The notes under the pieces were generated by a model. The model was not told where the DNA came from and searched no databases. It saw nothing but the letters and a program-made list of their open reading frames with translations. A program made the translations under genes and the position numbers. This document shows, one piece after another, positions 1 to 9,640 of a DNA stretch of 64,000 nucleotides (positions are counted from its first letter, which is position 1; each line of letters begins with the position of its first letter). Origin of the DNA: Olsenella intestinalis (lineage in GTDB: Bacteria; Actinomycetota; Coriobacteriia; Coriobacteriales; Atopobiaceae); assembly GCF_023276655.1 (NCBI RefSeq), contig NZ_JALGRK010000002.1:186001-250000 (forward strand), written 5' to 3'.

Positions 1-672
1 GCCCAGGCGCGCCCGGCACAGCGCGGCGGCTCGGCCTCGGCCGCCGCACCCGCCGCCACGGCCGTGGTCGACGACGACCTCGACCGCTTCGCGGGCTACG
101 ACTTCGCGGAGGGGGACCCCGACGATCCCTACGCCGACATGGGGCAGGCCGCCGCTGCTCCGGCCGCCACGTCCTTCTCGGCGGCGCCCGGCGTCGACCT
201 CGGCGCGTTCTCCAAGGACATGCGCATGCAGAACGCGGCCGAGTGCGAGCTGCTCGCCATGATCGCGTCGCACCCCGACACGATGCGGCCCTACTCGGAG
301 CGCATCGCCTCCTTCTCCTGGGTCGACCGCAGCCACGAGAACGTTGCGTGGGCCATGCTCGCCACGCCGCAGGGCACCTCGCCCATGGAGGTCGTGGCAG
401 CCGCGGAGGCCGTCGAGCCCCAGGCCGCGAGCATCCTCGCGCAGGGCAGGCTCGAGAGCGAATCCACGCTCACGCATGCCCAGCGCGCCGAGTTCCTGCT
501 CGACCTGATCGAGCTCTGCTCGTGCGAGCGCGAGGTCAGGCGCATCAGCGGCAACCTCACGGCCGCGTCGAGCACCGTGCCCGACGAGGACTCGCGCGCC
601 CTCATGCAGACCGCCACTGAGCTGCAGAAGAGAATATATGGTCTTCGCAAGAGACTGTCTGGTTCGGTGTAG
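1..672 (+). CDS. dnaG: DNA primase DnaG, C-terminal part (5' end outside window)
   Basis: The reading frame is open from base 1, so the gene starts upstream of the window. What is visible is an Ala/Pro-rich linker, an acidic stretch and a helical C-terminal region of about 150 residues ending in RKRLSGSV. This fits the DnaB-helicase-interacting end of primase, which makes RNA primers at the replication fork. The zinc-finger and TOPRIM catalytic domains are not in view, so the call rests on the helical tail plus position: rpoD follows 47 bases downstream, the dnaG-rpoD part of the classical macromolecular synthesis operon. Confidence 0.8.
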   Translation, partial: AQARPAQRGGSASAAAPAATAVVDDDLDRFAGYDFAEGDPDDPYADMGQAAAAPAATSFSAAPGVDLGAFSKDMRMQNAAECELLAMIASHPDTMRPYSERIASFSWVDRSHENVAWAMLATPQGTSPMEVVAAAEAVEPQAASILAQGRLESESTLTHAQRAEFLLDLIELCSCEREVRRISGNLTAASSTVPDEDSRALMQTATELQKRIYGLRKRLSGSV

Positions 673-680
673 TCAGAATT

Positions 681-689
681 TGATATGAT
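681..689 (+). promoter_or_regulatory. Extended -10 promoter candidate for rpoD
   Basis: TGATATGAT in the 47-base gap between dnaG and rpoD matches an extended -10 (TGN-TATGAT). No good -35 is visible. It could give rpoD its own transcript besides read-through from dnaG. Confidence 0.4.
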
Positions 690-719
690 TCCAAGCGCAC
701 GTGCGTCGAAAGGATATTT

Positions 720-2108
<1,389 letters not shown>

Positions 2109-2135
2109 TCTCGGACCCACAGTGGATCGACTCGG

Positions 2136-2172
2136 TTGCGGGGTGCGCTTCGGCGTGCCCCGCAACTTTGTG
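2136..2172 (+). terminator. Terminator hairpin behind rpoD
   Basis: Two 13-base arms (2136-2148 and 2153-2165) pair throughout, with two G-U wobbles, around a TTCG tetraloop. The following T-rich stretch is short (CTTTG). Confidence 0.7.
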
Positions 2173-2194
2173 CGTTGCGTGATGGCCCCGGTTT

Positions 2195-2217
2195 GGCGCG
2201 GGCGAGAAAAGCCTAGG
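2195..2217 (-). repeat. Intergenic copy (one mismatch) of the GCTCTTCTCG element
   Basis: Read on the minus strand, this 23-base stretch equals 18183-18205 at 22 of 23 positions; the single difference is inside the 10-base core (GCTTTTCTCG). It lies between the rpoD terminator and the tRNA promoter. See the repeat family entry at 18183. Confidence 0.75.
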
Positions 2218-2283
2218 TCAGGGGCTTGAACTCCCTCGTGGGTGCGCACATCGTGTGCAAGTCAGAATTTCTCAAATTTGTCC

Positions 2284-2311
2284 TTGCAACGCGAATGCGA
2301 ATCCGTATACT
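2284..2311 (+). promoter_or_regulatory. Promoter of tRNA-Asn
   Basis: TTGCAA at 2284-2289 and TATACT at 2306-2311 are 16 bases apart, about 30 bases upstream of the tRNA. Confidence 0.7.
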
Positions 2312-2342
2312 TATTTCTTGCGTCGCAGCGACGCGAACGAAT

Positions 2343-2417
2343 TCCCCGATGGCGCAGTGGTAGCGCAGCTGACTGTTAATCAGCGTGTCGCAGGTTCGAA
2401 TCCTGCTCGGGGAGCCA
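2343..2417 (+). tRNA. tRNA-Asn (anticodon GTT)
   Basis: Full cloverleaf with CCA encoded at 2415-2417. Acceptor arms are TCCCCGA (2343-2349) and TCGGGGA (2407-2413). The anticodon stem GCTGA/TCAGC holds loop CTGTTAA with GTT at 2375-2377. The T arm contains GGTTCGAATCC. Confidence 0.97.
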
Positions 2418-2425
2418 GAGTGCTC

Positions 2426-2456
2426 GAGGCCGGGAGTAATCCCGGCCTCTTTTTTG
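2426..2456 (+). terminator. Rho-independent terminator of tRNA-Asn
   Basis: Perfect 10-bp stem (GAGGCCGGGA / TCCCGGCCTC) with GTAA loop, followed by six T residues. Confidence 0.95.
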
Positions 2457-2587
2457 TTCTCCTGGTTCGCTCTCCGCTGGCGCTTGCATCGCTGCCGTCC
2501 GTCGACTCGCGCCCCTCGGCGTCGAGCGTCGCCTCGCGCGGCGGGGGTCTGGGCATTGTATGGCATCTCGGGCAGGCAAAATCCCTG

Positions 2588-2596
2588 TGCTAGTAT
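2588..2596 (+). promoter_or_regulatory. Extended -10 promoter candidate for the polysaccharide export unit
   Basis: TGCTAGTAT, an extended -10, sits 53 bases upstream of the permease start. No convincing -35 is seen. Confidence 0.4.
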
Positions 2597-2648
2597 TTAC
2601 ACGTTTAGCAGGACGAGACGTCCGTCAGAGGACTCACCTGGAGGTACT

Positions 2649-3470
2649 TTGGACTCGCAAACGACCACGACTGACCTTGCCGCGAAGGACGCTTGGTATC
2701 CCGCATCCAAGCGCGACTGGTTCATCCTGAAGCAGCTCGTCACGAAGGACTTCAAGCTCAAGTATCGTCGCAGCGCCCTGGGCGTCGTCTGGAGCGTTCT
2801 CAACCCGCTCCTCATGATGCTCGTCATGGCGGCCGTCTTCGGGACGTTCATGCGCTACAACGACCCCAGCATCGGCAACTACGCCGTCTACCTCATCCTG
2901 GGCAACACCGCCTTCCAGCTCATGAACGACGCGACCAGCCAGGGCATGGGCTCGATCATCGGCGCCAGCTCGCTTCTCAAGAAGGTCAAGATCAACCGCG
3001 TCGTGTTCCCGGTCGAGAAGGCCCTCTTCGCGGGCGTGAACTACCTCTTCTCGCTCGTGGCCATCGCACTCGTCATGCTCGTCGAGCAGGTGCCCCTCGG
3101 CCTCACGGCGCTGCTCCTTCCCTTCGGCCTCCTGATGCTGCTCGTCTTCTCGGTCGGCCTCTCGATGCTCCTCTCGGCGCTCTCGGTCTTCTTCCGCGAC
3201 GTCATGCACCTCTGGGGCGTCGTGCTGATCGCCTGGACCTACGCGACCCCGCTCTTCTACCCCTACTCGATCCTTCCCGCGTGGATGCAGACGTTCGAGA
3301 AGTTCAACCCCATGTACCTCTACGTCACCTACATCCGTGACGTCGTGCTCTACCAGCAGGTTCCCTCCGTTGCCATGCACGCCGCCTGCGCCGCCTGCGC
3401 GCTGGTCGCCCTCGGCATCGGCTACCTCGTCTTCCGCAAGAACGAGCACAAGTTCATCCTCTACATCTAG
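2649..3470 (+). CDS. Polysaccharide / teichoic acid ABC exporter, permease subunit (Wzm/TagG-like)
   Basis: ABC-2 type permease of 273 residues. The TTG start at 2649 is chosen because GGAGGT lies just upstream; translation further 5' would run into the tRNA. After a cytoplasmic N-terminus comes the family motif DFKLKYRRSALGVVWSVLNPLLMMLVMA, then about six hydrophobic segments and a basic end (FRKNEHKFILYI). Members form the channel exporting lipid-linked O-antigen, teichoic acid or other cell-surface polysaccharide. The ATPase follows 8 bases later and then a glycosyltransferase, so the three probably assemble and export one surface glycan. The exported polymer cannot be told from sequence. 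Confidence 0.9.
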   Translation: MDSQTTTTDLAAKDAWYPASKRDWFILKQLVTKDFKLKYRRSALGVVWSVLNPLLMMLVMAAVFGTFMRYNDPSIGNYAVYLILGNTAFQLMNDATSQGMGSIIGASSLLKKVKINRVVFPVEKALFAGVNYLFSLVAIALVMLVEQVPLGLTALLLPFGLLMLLVFSVGLSMLLSALSVFFRDVMHLWGVVLIAWTYATPLFYPYSILPAWMQTFEKFNPMYLYVTYIRDVVLYQQVPSVAMHAACAACALVALGIGYLVFRKNEHKFILYI

Positions 3471-3478
3471 GAGCGACC

Positions 3479-4567
3479 TTGACTGACAGCAAAGCAGCAA
3501 TGCCCTCGTGGCTGCCCGTGGCCACGCTGACGCAGAGCGAGATCTCCTTCGGCGAGCACACCTTCCTCGACGTTGAGATCGCCGGCGACGCCCCTCGCCA
3601 CGTGCTCTACAGCTACTACTGGTCCATCGAGGGCGGCGGCCTGGGCGACAAGACCGGCACCCCCAAGGACCAGACCCGCTTCGGCTTCATCCCGCCCTGC
3701 CCCGGCACCTTCATCATCACCGTCGAGGCCCACGGCTCCGACGGCGTCGTGCGCAACACGAGCGCCTGGGTCAAGGTCAACGCCGTGGACGAGGCCCCGC
3801 TCGCGCGTCCCGAGTCCATCGCCGACGACGCCGACGAGGTCATCTCCGTCGACGACGTCTCGATGATCTTCAACATCGCCTCCGAGCAGTTCAACTCCCT
3901 CAAGGAGTACTTCATCGCGCTGGCCCGCCACGAGCTCAAGTTCAAGGAGTTCCGCGCCCTCAACCACGTGAGCTTCTCCGTCAAGAGGGGAGAGGCGTTC
4001 GGCCTCGTCGGCACCAACGGCTCCGGCAAGTCGACCATGCTCAAGATCATCGCCGGCGTCCTCGAGGCCTCCGAGGGAACCTGTCGCGTCACCGGCACGA
4101 TCGCCCCGCTCATCGAGCTCGGAGCCGGCTTCGACATGGAGCTCACCGCCAAGGAGAACATCTACCTCAACGGCTCGCTCCTCGGCTACCGCAAGGAGTT
4201 CATCGACGAGCACTTCGACGACATCGTCGAGTTCGCCGAGCTCCAGAGCTTCATGGACATGCCGCTCAAGAACTACTCCTCCGGCATGGTCGCCCGCATC
4301 GCCTTCGCGATCGCCACGATCACCGAGCCCGACATCCTCATCGTCGACGAGACCCTCTCCGTCGGCGACTACCTCTTCCAGCAGAAGTGCGAGCGCCGCA
4401 TCCAGGAGCTCGTCCAGTCCGGCAACGTCACGGTCCTCCTCGTCAGCCACTCCATCGAGCTGGTCGAGAGGATCTGCAACCGCGTCTGCTGGATCGAGAA
4501 GGGCCAGATGCGCATGGTCGGCCCGACCGACGAGATCTGCGAAGAGTACAAGAGCCTGGGGAAGTAG
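3479..4567 (+). CDS. Polysaccharide ABC exporter, ATP-binding subunit (Wzt/TagH-like) with extra N-terminal domain
   Basis: 362 residues, TTG start with AGGAG upstream. Residues ~120-360 are an ABC ATPase: Walker A GTNGSGKST at 178-186, signature NYSSGMVAR near 265, Walker B ILIVDE near 285 and H-loop SHS. The NHVSFSVKRGEAFGLVG and GAGFDMELTAKENIYLNG stretches are typical of the O-antigen/teichoic acid exporter group. Unusually, about 110 residues precede the ATPase and look like a beta-sandwich (YYWSIEGGG...FIPPCPGTFIITVEAHGSDG...AWVKVNA), resembling an Ig/PKD-like fold. Wzt proteins normally carry a carbohydrate-binding domain at the C-terminus, which is absent here. Pairs with the permease just upstream. 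Confidence 0.9.
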   Translation: MTDSKAAMPSWLPVATLTQSEISFGEHTFLDVEIAGDAPRHVLYSYYWSIEGGGLGDKTGTPKDQTRFGFIPPCPGTFIITVEAHGSDGVVRNTSAWVKVNAVDEAPLARPESIADDADEVISVDDVSMIFNIASEQFNSLKEYFIALARHELKFKEFRALNHVSFSVKRGEAFGLVGTNGSGKSTMLKIIAGVLEASEGTCRVTGTIAPLIELGAGFDMELTAKENIYLNGSLLGYRKEFIDEHFDDIVEFAELQSFMDMPLKNYSSGMVARIAFAIATITEPDILIVDETLSVGDYLFQQKCERRIQELVQSGNVTVLLVSHSIELVERICNRVCWIEKGQMRMVGPTDEICEEYKSLGK

Positions 4568-5704
4568 ATGAGCGAATCCGTTGACGTCAGCGTCGTCCTG
4601 CCGATCTACAACGCCGAGAAGTACCTCGACCAGGCCCTGAGCTCGATCGAGGTCAACAGCCGCGTCTCGCTCGAGATCATCTGCGTGAACGACGGCTCCA
4701 CCGACTCGTCGCTCACCATCATGCTCGACCACGCCGCGCGCGACCCGCGCATCCGCGTGATCGACAAGCCCAACCAGGGCTACGGCGCGAGCGTCAACCG
4801 CGGCTTCTCCGAGGCCCGCGGCACCTACCTCGCCATCGTCGAGCCCGACGACTACCTCGACGGCCCCATGTACGACGACCTCTTCGAGTTCGCGTGCGGC
4901 TTCGACGCCGTCGGCGACGGCTCCGGCCTGCCCGACGTCGTCAAGAGCCCCTACTGGCGCATCTGGATGCCCGAGACGCCGGACGAGCGCCGCCTCCACT
5001 GCGCCTACTTTGACCGCATCAAGCCCGCGCACCAGCCCTTCACGGTCTTCGACTGCCCGCGCGTCGTGCAGCACCACCCGTCCATCTGGTCGGCCATCTA
5101 CCGCCGCGGCTTCATCGAGGACGCGAACATCCGCTTCAAGGAGGTCCCCGGCGCCGGCTGGGTCGACAACCCGTTCCTCTTCGAGACCATGTGCCAGGCC
5201 AAGTCCATCGTCTTCAAGAACACGCCCTACTACTGCTACCGCGAGGACCTTCCCGGCTCCTCGTCGGCCACGCGCGTCCTGTCCCTCTCCTTCGAGCGCT
5301 GGAACGACATGGCCGACGTCGTCGACCGCCTGGGCATCACCGACCAGGGCGTCCGCAAGGCGCTCGCTACCATCGCCTTCCGCTACGCGGGCGAGGCCGT
5401 CGGCCAGGGCGCCCTCGACGACGAGGACCTCACGCGCGCCATGGGCGAGATGTTCGCCCGCATCGACGAGAAGACCATCCTCTCGCTCGAGAACGTGTCC
5501 CCGCAGCTCAGGCAGCTCGCCTTCAGGCTCTCCGGCCGTGAGGTGCCAAAGATCTCCAAGCTTGGCTACCTCCGTGGCCTCGTCTCCGAGTTCGCCTACT
5601 CCATCCGCACCAACGGCATGGGCTTCGCGCGCATGCAGACGGCCCTCTACCTCAGGCGCCGCAGCTCGCAGGACAAGAAGTCCGAGACCTACGAGAAGAG
5701 CTAA
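4568..5704 (+). CDS. Family 2 glycosyltransferase (GT-A fold)
   Basis: 378 residues, ATG directly after the stop of the ATPase gene, so translationally linked to the exporter. The N-terminal 110 residues hold the GT2 nucleotide-sugar fold: VSVVLPIYNAEKYLDQALSS, ICVNDGSTDSS, GYGASVNRGFSEARGTYLAIVEPDDY, the last carrying the metal-binding acidic cluster. The remaining ~260 residues are less conserved and may set the acceptor. No membrane segment is evident, so it likely acts at the inner face of the membrane on a lipid-linked glycan. Donor sugar and acceptor are unknown. The gene's last bases (5692-5701) are an exact copy of the GCTCTTCTCG repeat on the minus strand. Confidence 0.88.
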   Translation: MSESVDVSVVLPIYNAEKYLDQALSSIEVNSRVSLEIICVNDGSTDSSLTIMLDHAARDPRIRVIDKPNQGYGASVNRGFSEARGTYLAIVEPDDYLDGPMYDDLFEFACGFDAVGDGSGLPDVVKSPYWRIWMPETPDERRLHCAYFDRIKPAHQPFTVFDCPRVVQHHPSIWSAIYRRGFIEDANIRFKEVPGAGWVDNPFLFETMCQAKSIVFKNTPYYCYREDLPGSSSATRVLSLSFERWNDMADVVDRLGITDQGVRKALATIAFRYAGEAVGQGALDDEDLTRAMGEMFARIDEKTILSLENVSPQLRQLAFRLSGREVPKISKLGYLRGLVSEFAYSIRTNGMGFARMQTALYLRRRSSQDKKSETYEKS

Positions 5705-5824
5705 CGTCCGCGCCCCGCGCCCGCCCACACGATGCACATCGCCGCGCCCGGCCGCCCAACCTGCGGTCGGGCGCTCCCATGTGCCCCGCACCCAACCTTG
5801 CGCCGGATTCGCCAAAAATCGCCC

Positions 5825-5852
5825 TTGCGCCGAAGGCGGGAGGCGCTATAGT
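5825..5852 (+). promoter_or_regulatory. Promoter of the pyr operon
   Basis: TTGCGC (5825-5830) and TATAGT (5847-5852) with 16-base spacing put transcription start near 5859, just before the leader that can form alternative hairpins. Confidence 0.6.
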
Positions 5853-5858
5853 TGTTAC

Positions 5859-5996
5859 GACCTTTAAGCACGGTGCGAGACGCCGGCAAGGACCCGAACC
5901 TAGTTGGTTCACTGAGCCATCCCTGGTTCACCCATAGCCTTCTGCAGACGTCTTGCCCCAGCTGGCACGGCGTCTTTTTTTTGTGGAAGGAGTGGC
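5859..5996 (+). promoter_or_regulatory. pyr leader: PyrR-type transcription attenuator
   Basis: The 3' part (5946-5982) is an intrinsic terminator: AGACGTC pairs with GGCGTCT, GCC with GGC, followed by eight T residues. The 5' segment 5879-5893 (GACGCCGGCAAGGAC) can pair with GTCTTGCC in the terminator's left arm, or its GACGCCG with CGGCGTC in the right arm, so it can act as an antiterminator. A small GAACC/GGTTC hairpin lies between. Mutually exclusive folds directly before pyrR are the hallmark of pyr leaders in which UMP-bound PyrR favours termination. The exact PyrR-binding loop was not identified. Confidence 0.7.
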
Positions 5997-6569
5997 ATGG
6001 CAGAGATGGCACCTAAGGCGGTCGTCATGGACGACCAGGCACTTTCGAGGGCGGTGACGCGCATCGCCCACGAGATCATCGAGCACAACGAGGGGGCCGC
6101 CAACATCGCGCTGGTCGGCATCATCCGCAGGGGAGAGACCCTCGCGATCCGCCTCGCTGACGCGATCGAGAAGATCGAGGGCGTGCGCCCCAAGCTCGGC
6201 TCGCTCGACATCAGCTTCTACCGCGACGACTACATGCGCAACGTCGCCCCGGTCCTGCGCGGGACCGACATCAACTTCCCCATCGACGACATCAACATCG
6301 TGCTCGTCGACGACGTCCTCTACACCGGCCGCACGGTCCGCTCGGCGCTCAACGCCCTCATGGACTACGGCCGCCCCAAGACGGTCCAGCTGGCGGTCAT
6401 GGTCGACCGCGGCCACCGCGAGCTGCCCATCCGCGCCGACTACGTCGGCAAGAACGTGCCCTCCTCCCACGACGAGGACGTGCGCGTGTGCGTCGATCCC
6501 CTCGACGGCCGCGAGGCGGTCGAGATCTGGGACGTCCGGTCCGAAAGCGAAGCAGGAGGGAAGCGCTAG
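5997..6569 (+). CDS. pyrR: Pyrimidine operon regulator / uracil phosphoribosyltransferase PyrR
   Basis: 190 residues, ATG preceded by AAGGAG. PyrR binds pyr mRNA leaders when UMP is high and promotes termination; many members also convert uracil plus PRPP to UMP. Visible features are the phosphoribosyltransferase fold with the PRPP motif VLVDDVLYTGRT (residues ~102-113), an N-terminal IAHEIIEHNEG helix and the AVMVDRGHRELPIRADYVGKN stretch typical of PyrR. It is the first gene of the pyr operon, directly behind an attenuator-like leader it presumably controls. pyrB begins on the next base after its stop. Confidence 0.95.
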   Translation: MAEMAPKAVVMDDQALSRAVTRIAHEIIEHNEGAANIALVGIIRRGETLAIRLADAIEKIEGVRPKLGSLDISFYRDDYMRNVAPVLRGTDINFPIDDINIVLVDDVLYTGRTVRSALNALMDYGRPKTVQLAVMVDRGHRELPIRADYVGKNVPSSHDEDVRVCVDPLDGREAVEIWDVRSESEAGGKR

Positions 6570-7508
6570 ATGCTCTCAGTCAAACACCTCATCGACACCT
6601 ACAGCCTCACGGCCGATGACATCACCCAGATCCTCGACACGGCCGCGGCCTTCGAGTCCGTCAACAACGCCCGCGTCATCAAGAAGGTGCCCGCCCTGCG
6701 CGGCCGCACCATCGTGAACCTCTTCCTCGAGCCCTCCACCCGCACCAAGAGCTCCTTCGAGCTGGCCGAGAAGAGACTCTCCGCGGACAGCATCTCCATG
6801 GGTGGCTCCACCTCCTCGGTCGTCAAGGGCGAGAGCCTCGCCGACACGATCCAGACGATCGACGCCATGAACGTCGACATGTTCGTCTGCCGCGCCCGCC
6901 TCGCCGGCACCCCGCAGAAGATCACCGAGAACACCGACGCCATCGTCATCAACGCCGGCGACGGCAAGCACCAGCACCCCACGCAGGCCATGCTCGACCT
7001 CTACACGATCCGCAAGCACTTCGGCCACCTCGACGGCCTCAAGGTCGCCATCGTCGGCGACCTCGCGCACTCCCGCGTCTGCGGCTCGCTCGCGCCCGCC
7101 CTCAAGACCATGGGCGCCGAGGTCACGCTCGTCGGGCCCCCGACCTTCCAGGTCGACGACCCCGACTGGTTCGGCTGCCCCCAGACCTCCAGCCTCGACG
7201 AGGTCATCGACTCGGTCGACGTCGTCTACATGCTCCGCGTCCAGCTCGAGCGCATGGAGGGCGCCGCTATCCCGTCGCGCCGCGAGTACAACCGCCTCTA
7301 CGGCCTCGACATGAGGCGCGTCGACCGCATGAAGGACAACGCGATCATCTGCCACCCGGGCCCCATGAACCGCGGCATGGAGATCAACGCCGACGTCGCC
7401 GACTGCGCGCGCTCTCGAATTCTTGACCAGGTCAATGCTGGCGTCCTGACGCGCATGGCCGAGATGTACCTGCTTCTGGGAGGAGATCAAAATGGCATTT
7501 CTGCTTAA
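6570..7508 (+). CDS. pyrB: Aspartate carbamoyltransferase catalytic subunit
   Basis: Makes N-carbamoyl-aspartate from carbamoyl phosphate and aspartate, the committed step of pyrimidine synthesis. 312 residues, AGGAGGG upstream of the ATG. The carbamoyl-phosphate loop STRTKSSFE is at residues ~57-65 and HQHPTQ near 135, followed by the aspartate domain. No regulatory pyrI is adjacent, so a PyrI-independent trimer regulated through PyrR is likely. Its 3' end overlaps the start of pyrC by 17 bases. Confidence 0.96.
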   Translation: MLSVKHLIDTYSLTADDITQILDTAAAFESVNNARVIKKVPALRGRTIVNLFLEPSTRTKSSFELAEKRLSADSISMGGSTSSVVKGESLADTIQTIDAMNVDMFVCRARLAGTPQKITENTDAIVINAGDGKHQHPTQAMLDLYTIRKHFGHLDGLKVAIVGDLAHSRVCGSLAPALKTMGAEVTLVGPPTFQVDDPDWFGCPQTSSLDEVIDSVDVVYMLRVQLERMEGAAIPSRREYNRLYGLDMRRVDRMKDNAIICHPGPMNRGMEINADVADCARSRILDQVNAGVLTRMAEMYLLLGGDQNGISA

Positions 7509-8787
7509 GGGCGTCCACGCGGTCGACCCGCAGCTCAACCTCGACAAGGTCGTCGACGTCCTCATCGACGGCAAGACCATCGCGAAGGTGGCCGACGACA
7601 TCGAGAAGAGCGACGGCGACGAGGTGATCGACGGCTCGGGCAAGTACCTCGTCCCCGGCCTCGTCGACATGCACGTCCACTTCCGCGACCCCGGCTTCGA
7701 GTACAAGGAGACCATCGAGAGCGGCGCGCGTGCGGCCACCCACGGCGGCTTCTCCGACGTCGCGACCATGCCCAACACCGATCCGGTGACCGACACCGGC
7801 ACCGGCGTTCGCTACCAGGTCGACCGCGCCCACGCGGCCAACCTCTGCCACGTCCGTCCCATCGGCGCGCTCACCCGCGGCCAGAAGGGCGAGGCGCTCG
7901 CCGAGATCGGCGACATGGTGATGGAGGGCGCCGCCGCCTTCTCCGACGACGGCCACGGCGTGCAGAGCGCCGGCATGATGCGCACCTGCATGGACTACGT
8001 CTCCCAGTTCGACCGCGTCGCGATCGCGCACTGCGAGGACGAGTCGCTCACCACCCACGGCGTCATCAACGAGGGCAAGGCCTCCACGCGCCTCGGCATG
8101 TTCGGCTGGCCGGCGCTCGGCGAGGAGCTCGAGATCTACCGTGACATCGAGCTCGTCCGCCTGACCGGATGCCCGCTGCACATCGCCCACATCTCCACGA
8201 GGAAGGGCCTCGAGCTCGTCAAGGCCGCCAAGGCCGACGGCCTGCCCGTGACCTGCGAGGTCACCCCGCACCACATCTTCCTCAACGAGGACGACATCAC
8301 CGACGCCTACAACACCAACCTCAAGATGAACCCGCCGCTGAGGACCCCCGACGACATGGCGGCCCTGCGCAAGGGCATCCTCGACGGCTCCATCGACTGC
8401 CTCGTGACCGACCACGCCCCGCACGCCCAGCACGAGAAGGACTGCGAGTGGGAGATCGCCTTCTTCGGCACGATCGGCCTTGAGACGTCGCTGCCCCTCA
8501 TGCTCACCAAGCTCGTGTCCACGGGCGAGATGAGCTGGTCGCGCCTGGTCGAGGTCATGGCCGTCAACCCGCGCCGCGTGCTGAGGCTCAAGCCGGTCAC
8601 GATCGAGGCGGGCTCCAAGGCCGACCTCACGCTCATCGACCCGGGCAAGACCATCGAGGTCACGCCCGACTACATCGAGAGCAAGTCCAAGAACTCCGCC
8701 TTCATCGGCGAGACGCTCACCGGCGTCGCCACCGACGTCTTCGTCGACGGCCGCCGCACCCTGGCCGACGGCGTCGTCCAGGCCTAG
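7492..8787 (+). CDS. pyrC: Dihydroorotase
   Basis: Zinc amidohydrolase closing carbamoyl-aspartate to dihydroorotate. 431 residues, the size of the longer (class I) dihydroorotases. The first metal site is HVHF at residues 61-64 within VDMHVHFRDPGFEYKE, and the later catalytic acid and metal region contains CLVTDHAPHAQHEK. Starts inside the end of pyrB with GGGAGGAGAT upstream, implying coupled translation. A G-rich hairpin separates it from pyrK. Confidence 0.96.
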   Translation: MAFLLKGVHAVDPQLNLDKVVDVLIDGKTIAKVADDIEKSDGDEVIDGSGKYLVPGLVDMHVHFRDPGFEYKETIESGARAATHGGFSDVATMPNTDPVTDTGTGVRYQVDRAHAANLCHVRPIGALTRGQKGEALAEIGDMVMEGAAAFSDDGHGVQSAGMMRTCMDYVSQFDRVAIAHCEDESLTTHGVINEGKASTRLGMFGWPALGEELEIYRDIELVRLTGCPLHIAHISTRKGLELVKAAKADGLPVTCEVTPHHIFLNEDDITDAYNTNLKMNPPLRTPDDMAALRKGILDGSIDCLVTDHAPHAQHEKDCEWEIAFFGTIGLETSLPLMLTKLVSTGEMSWSRLVEVMAVNPRRVLRLKPVTIEAGSKADLTLIDPGKTIEVTPDYIESKSKNSAFIGETLTGVATDVFVDGRRTLADGVVQA

Positions 8788-8796
8788 TCACATCGT

Positions 8797-8832
8797 CGGG
8801 GGGGGGCGCGCCGGTGGGGGCGCCCCGCCCCC
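8797..8832 (+). other. GC-rich hairpin between pyrC and pyrK
   Basis: A run of nine G residues followed by GGGGGCGCCCC can fold into a strong stem in the 61-base gap. With no T tract it is more likely an mRNA stability or polarity element than a terminator. Confidence 0.4.
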
Positions 8833-8848
8833 TACAAGGAGGTGACAC

Positions 8849-9640
8849 GTGACCCACGTGTCCTCGGTGAGCCTTCACCGATTCGAGGTCGTGAGCAACG
8901 AGGAGGTCGCCGACGGCGTCTTCCGCCTCGTGCTCTCGTCGCCCGACCTCGCCCGCGCCCTGAGGCCGGGCCAGTTCATGAACTTCGAGGTGCCCGGCGA
9001 CGCCTCGCACATCCTGAGGATCCCGCTGTCGTTCGCCTCGGCCGACGCCGAGAAGGGCACCGTCGAGGTCCTCTACGCCACGGTGGGCGAGGGGACGAGG
9101 CGCCTCTCGCTCATGCGTCCCCATGACGCGTCCACTGTCGTCGGTCCCTGCGGCAACGGCTGGTCCGTGGACGGGGGAGGGCGCGCCCTCCTCGTCGCCG
9201 GCGGCATCGGCGCGCCGCCCGTCGTCGCCGCGGCCCGTGCCCTCGTGGGCGCCGGTCGCACGGTCGACGTCGTGCTCGGCTCCCGCAGCGCCTCGACGCT
9301 CTGGGGTCGCGAGGCCGCCCTCGAGGCCGGTGCCGACGAGGTCCTCGTCACGACCGACGACGGCAGCGCCGGCATCCACGGGCTCGTCACCGTCGCGGTC
9401 GACGAGCTCATGGGCCGCCATGATTACGACCTCGTCTGCACCTGCGGCCCCAACGTCATGATGGCCGCCGTCGCGCGCGTCTGCGAGGACGCGGGCATCG
9501 CGTGCCAGGCGTCGCTCGAGCGGATGATGACCTGCGGCTTCGGCGCCTGCAACACCTGCAACGTCCAGATGCGCGCGGGTGGCTACAAGGCCTGCTGCAC
9601 GGACGGCCCCGTCTTCGACGCGAGGGAGGTGCTCTGGTGA
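8849..9640 (+). CDS. pyrK: Dihydroorotate dehydrogenase B, electron transfer subunit
   Basis: FAD and [2Fe-2S] protein passing electrons from PyrD to NAD+. 263 residues; GTG start with a strong AAGGAGGTGA. The ferredoxin-reductase-like flavin domain comes first, then the NAD domain (LLVAGGIGAPPVVAAA), and a C-terminal cysteine cluster (CGFGACNTC...CC) from ~229 binds the iron-sulfur centre. Its stop overlaps the pyrD start in GTGA, as expected for two subunits made in equal amounts. Confidence 0.95.
   Translation: MTHVSSVSLHRFEVVSNEEVADGVFRLVLSSPDLARALRPGQFMNFEVPGDASHILRIPLSFASADAEKGTVEVLYATVGEGTRRLSLMRPHDASTVVGPCGNGWSVDGGGRALLVAGGIGAPPVVAAARALVGAGRTVDVVLGSRSASTLWGREAALEAGADEVLVTTDDGSAGIHGLVTVAVDELMGRHDYDLVCTCGPNVMMAAVARVCEDAGIACQASLERMMTCGFGACNTCNVQMRAGGYKACCTDGPVFDAREVLW

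Noticed and set aside
3467-5815. Very long minus-strand open frame (782 codons) over the exporter and glycosyltransferase genes, and similar long antisense frames elsewhere (for example 20354-22894, 30828-33170)
   Set aside because: They mirror high-G+C coding frames, consist of low-complexity Val, Asp, Glu, Arg or Ala runs, and show no family motifs or ribosome sites.
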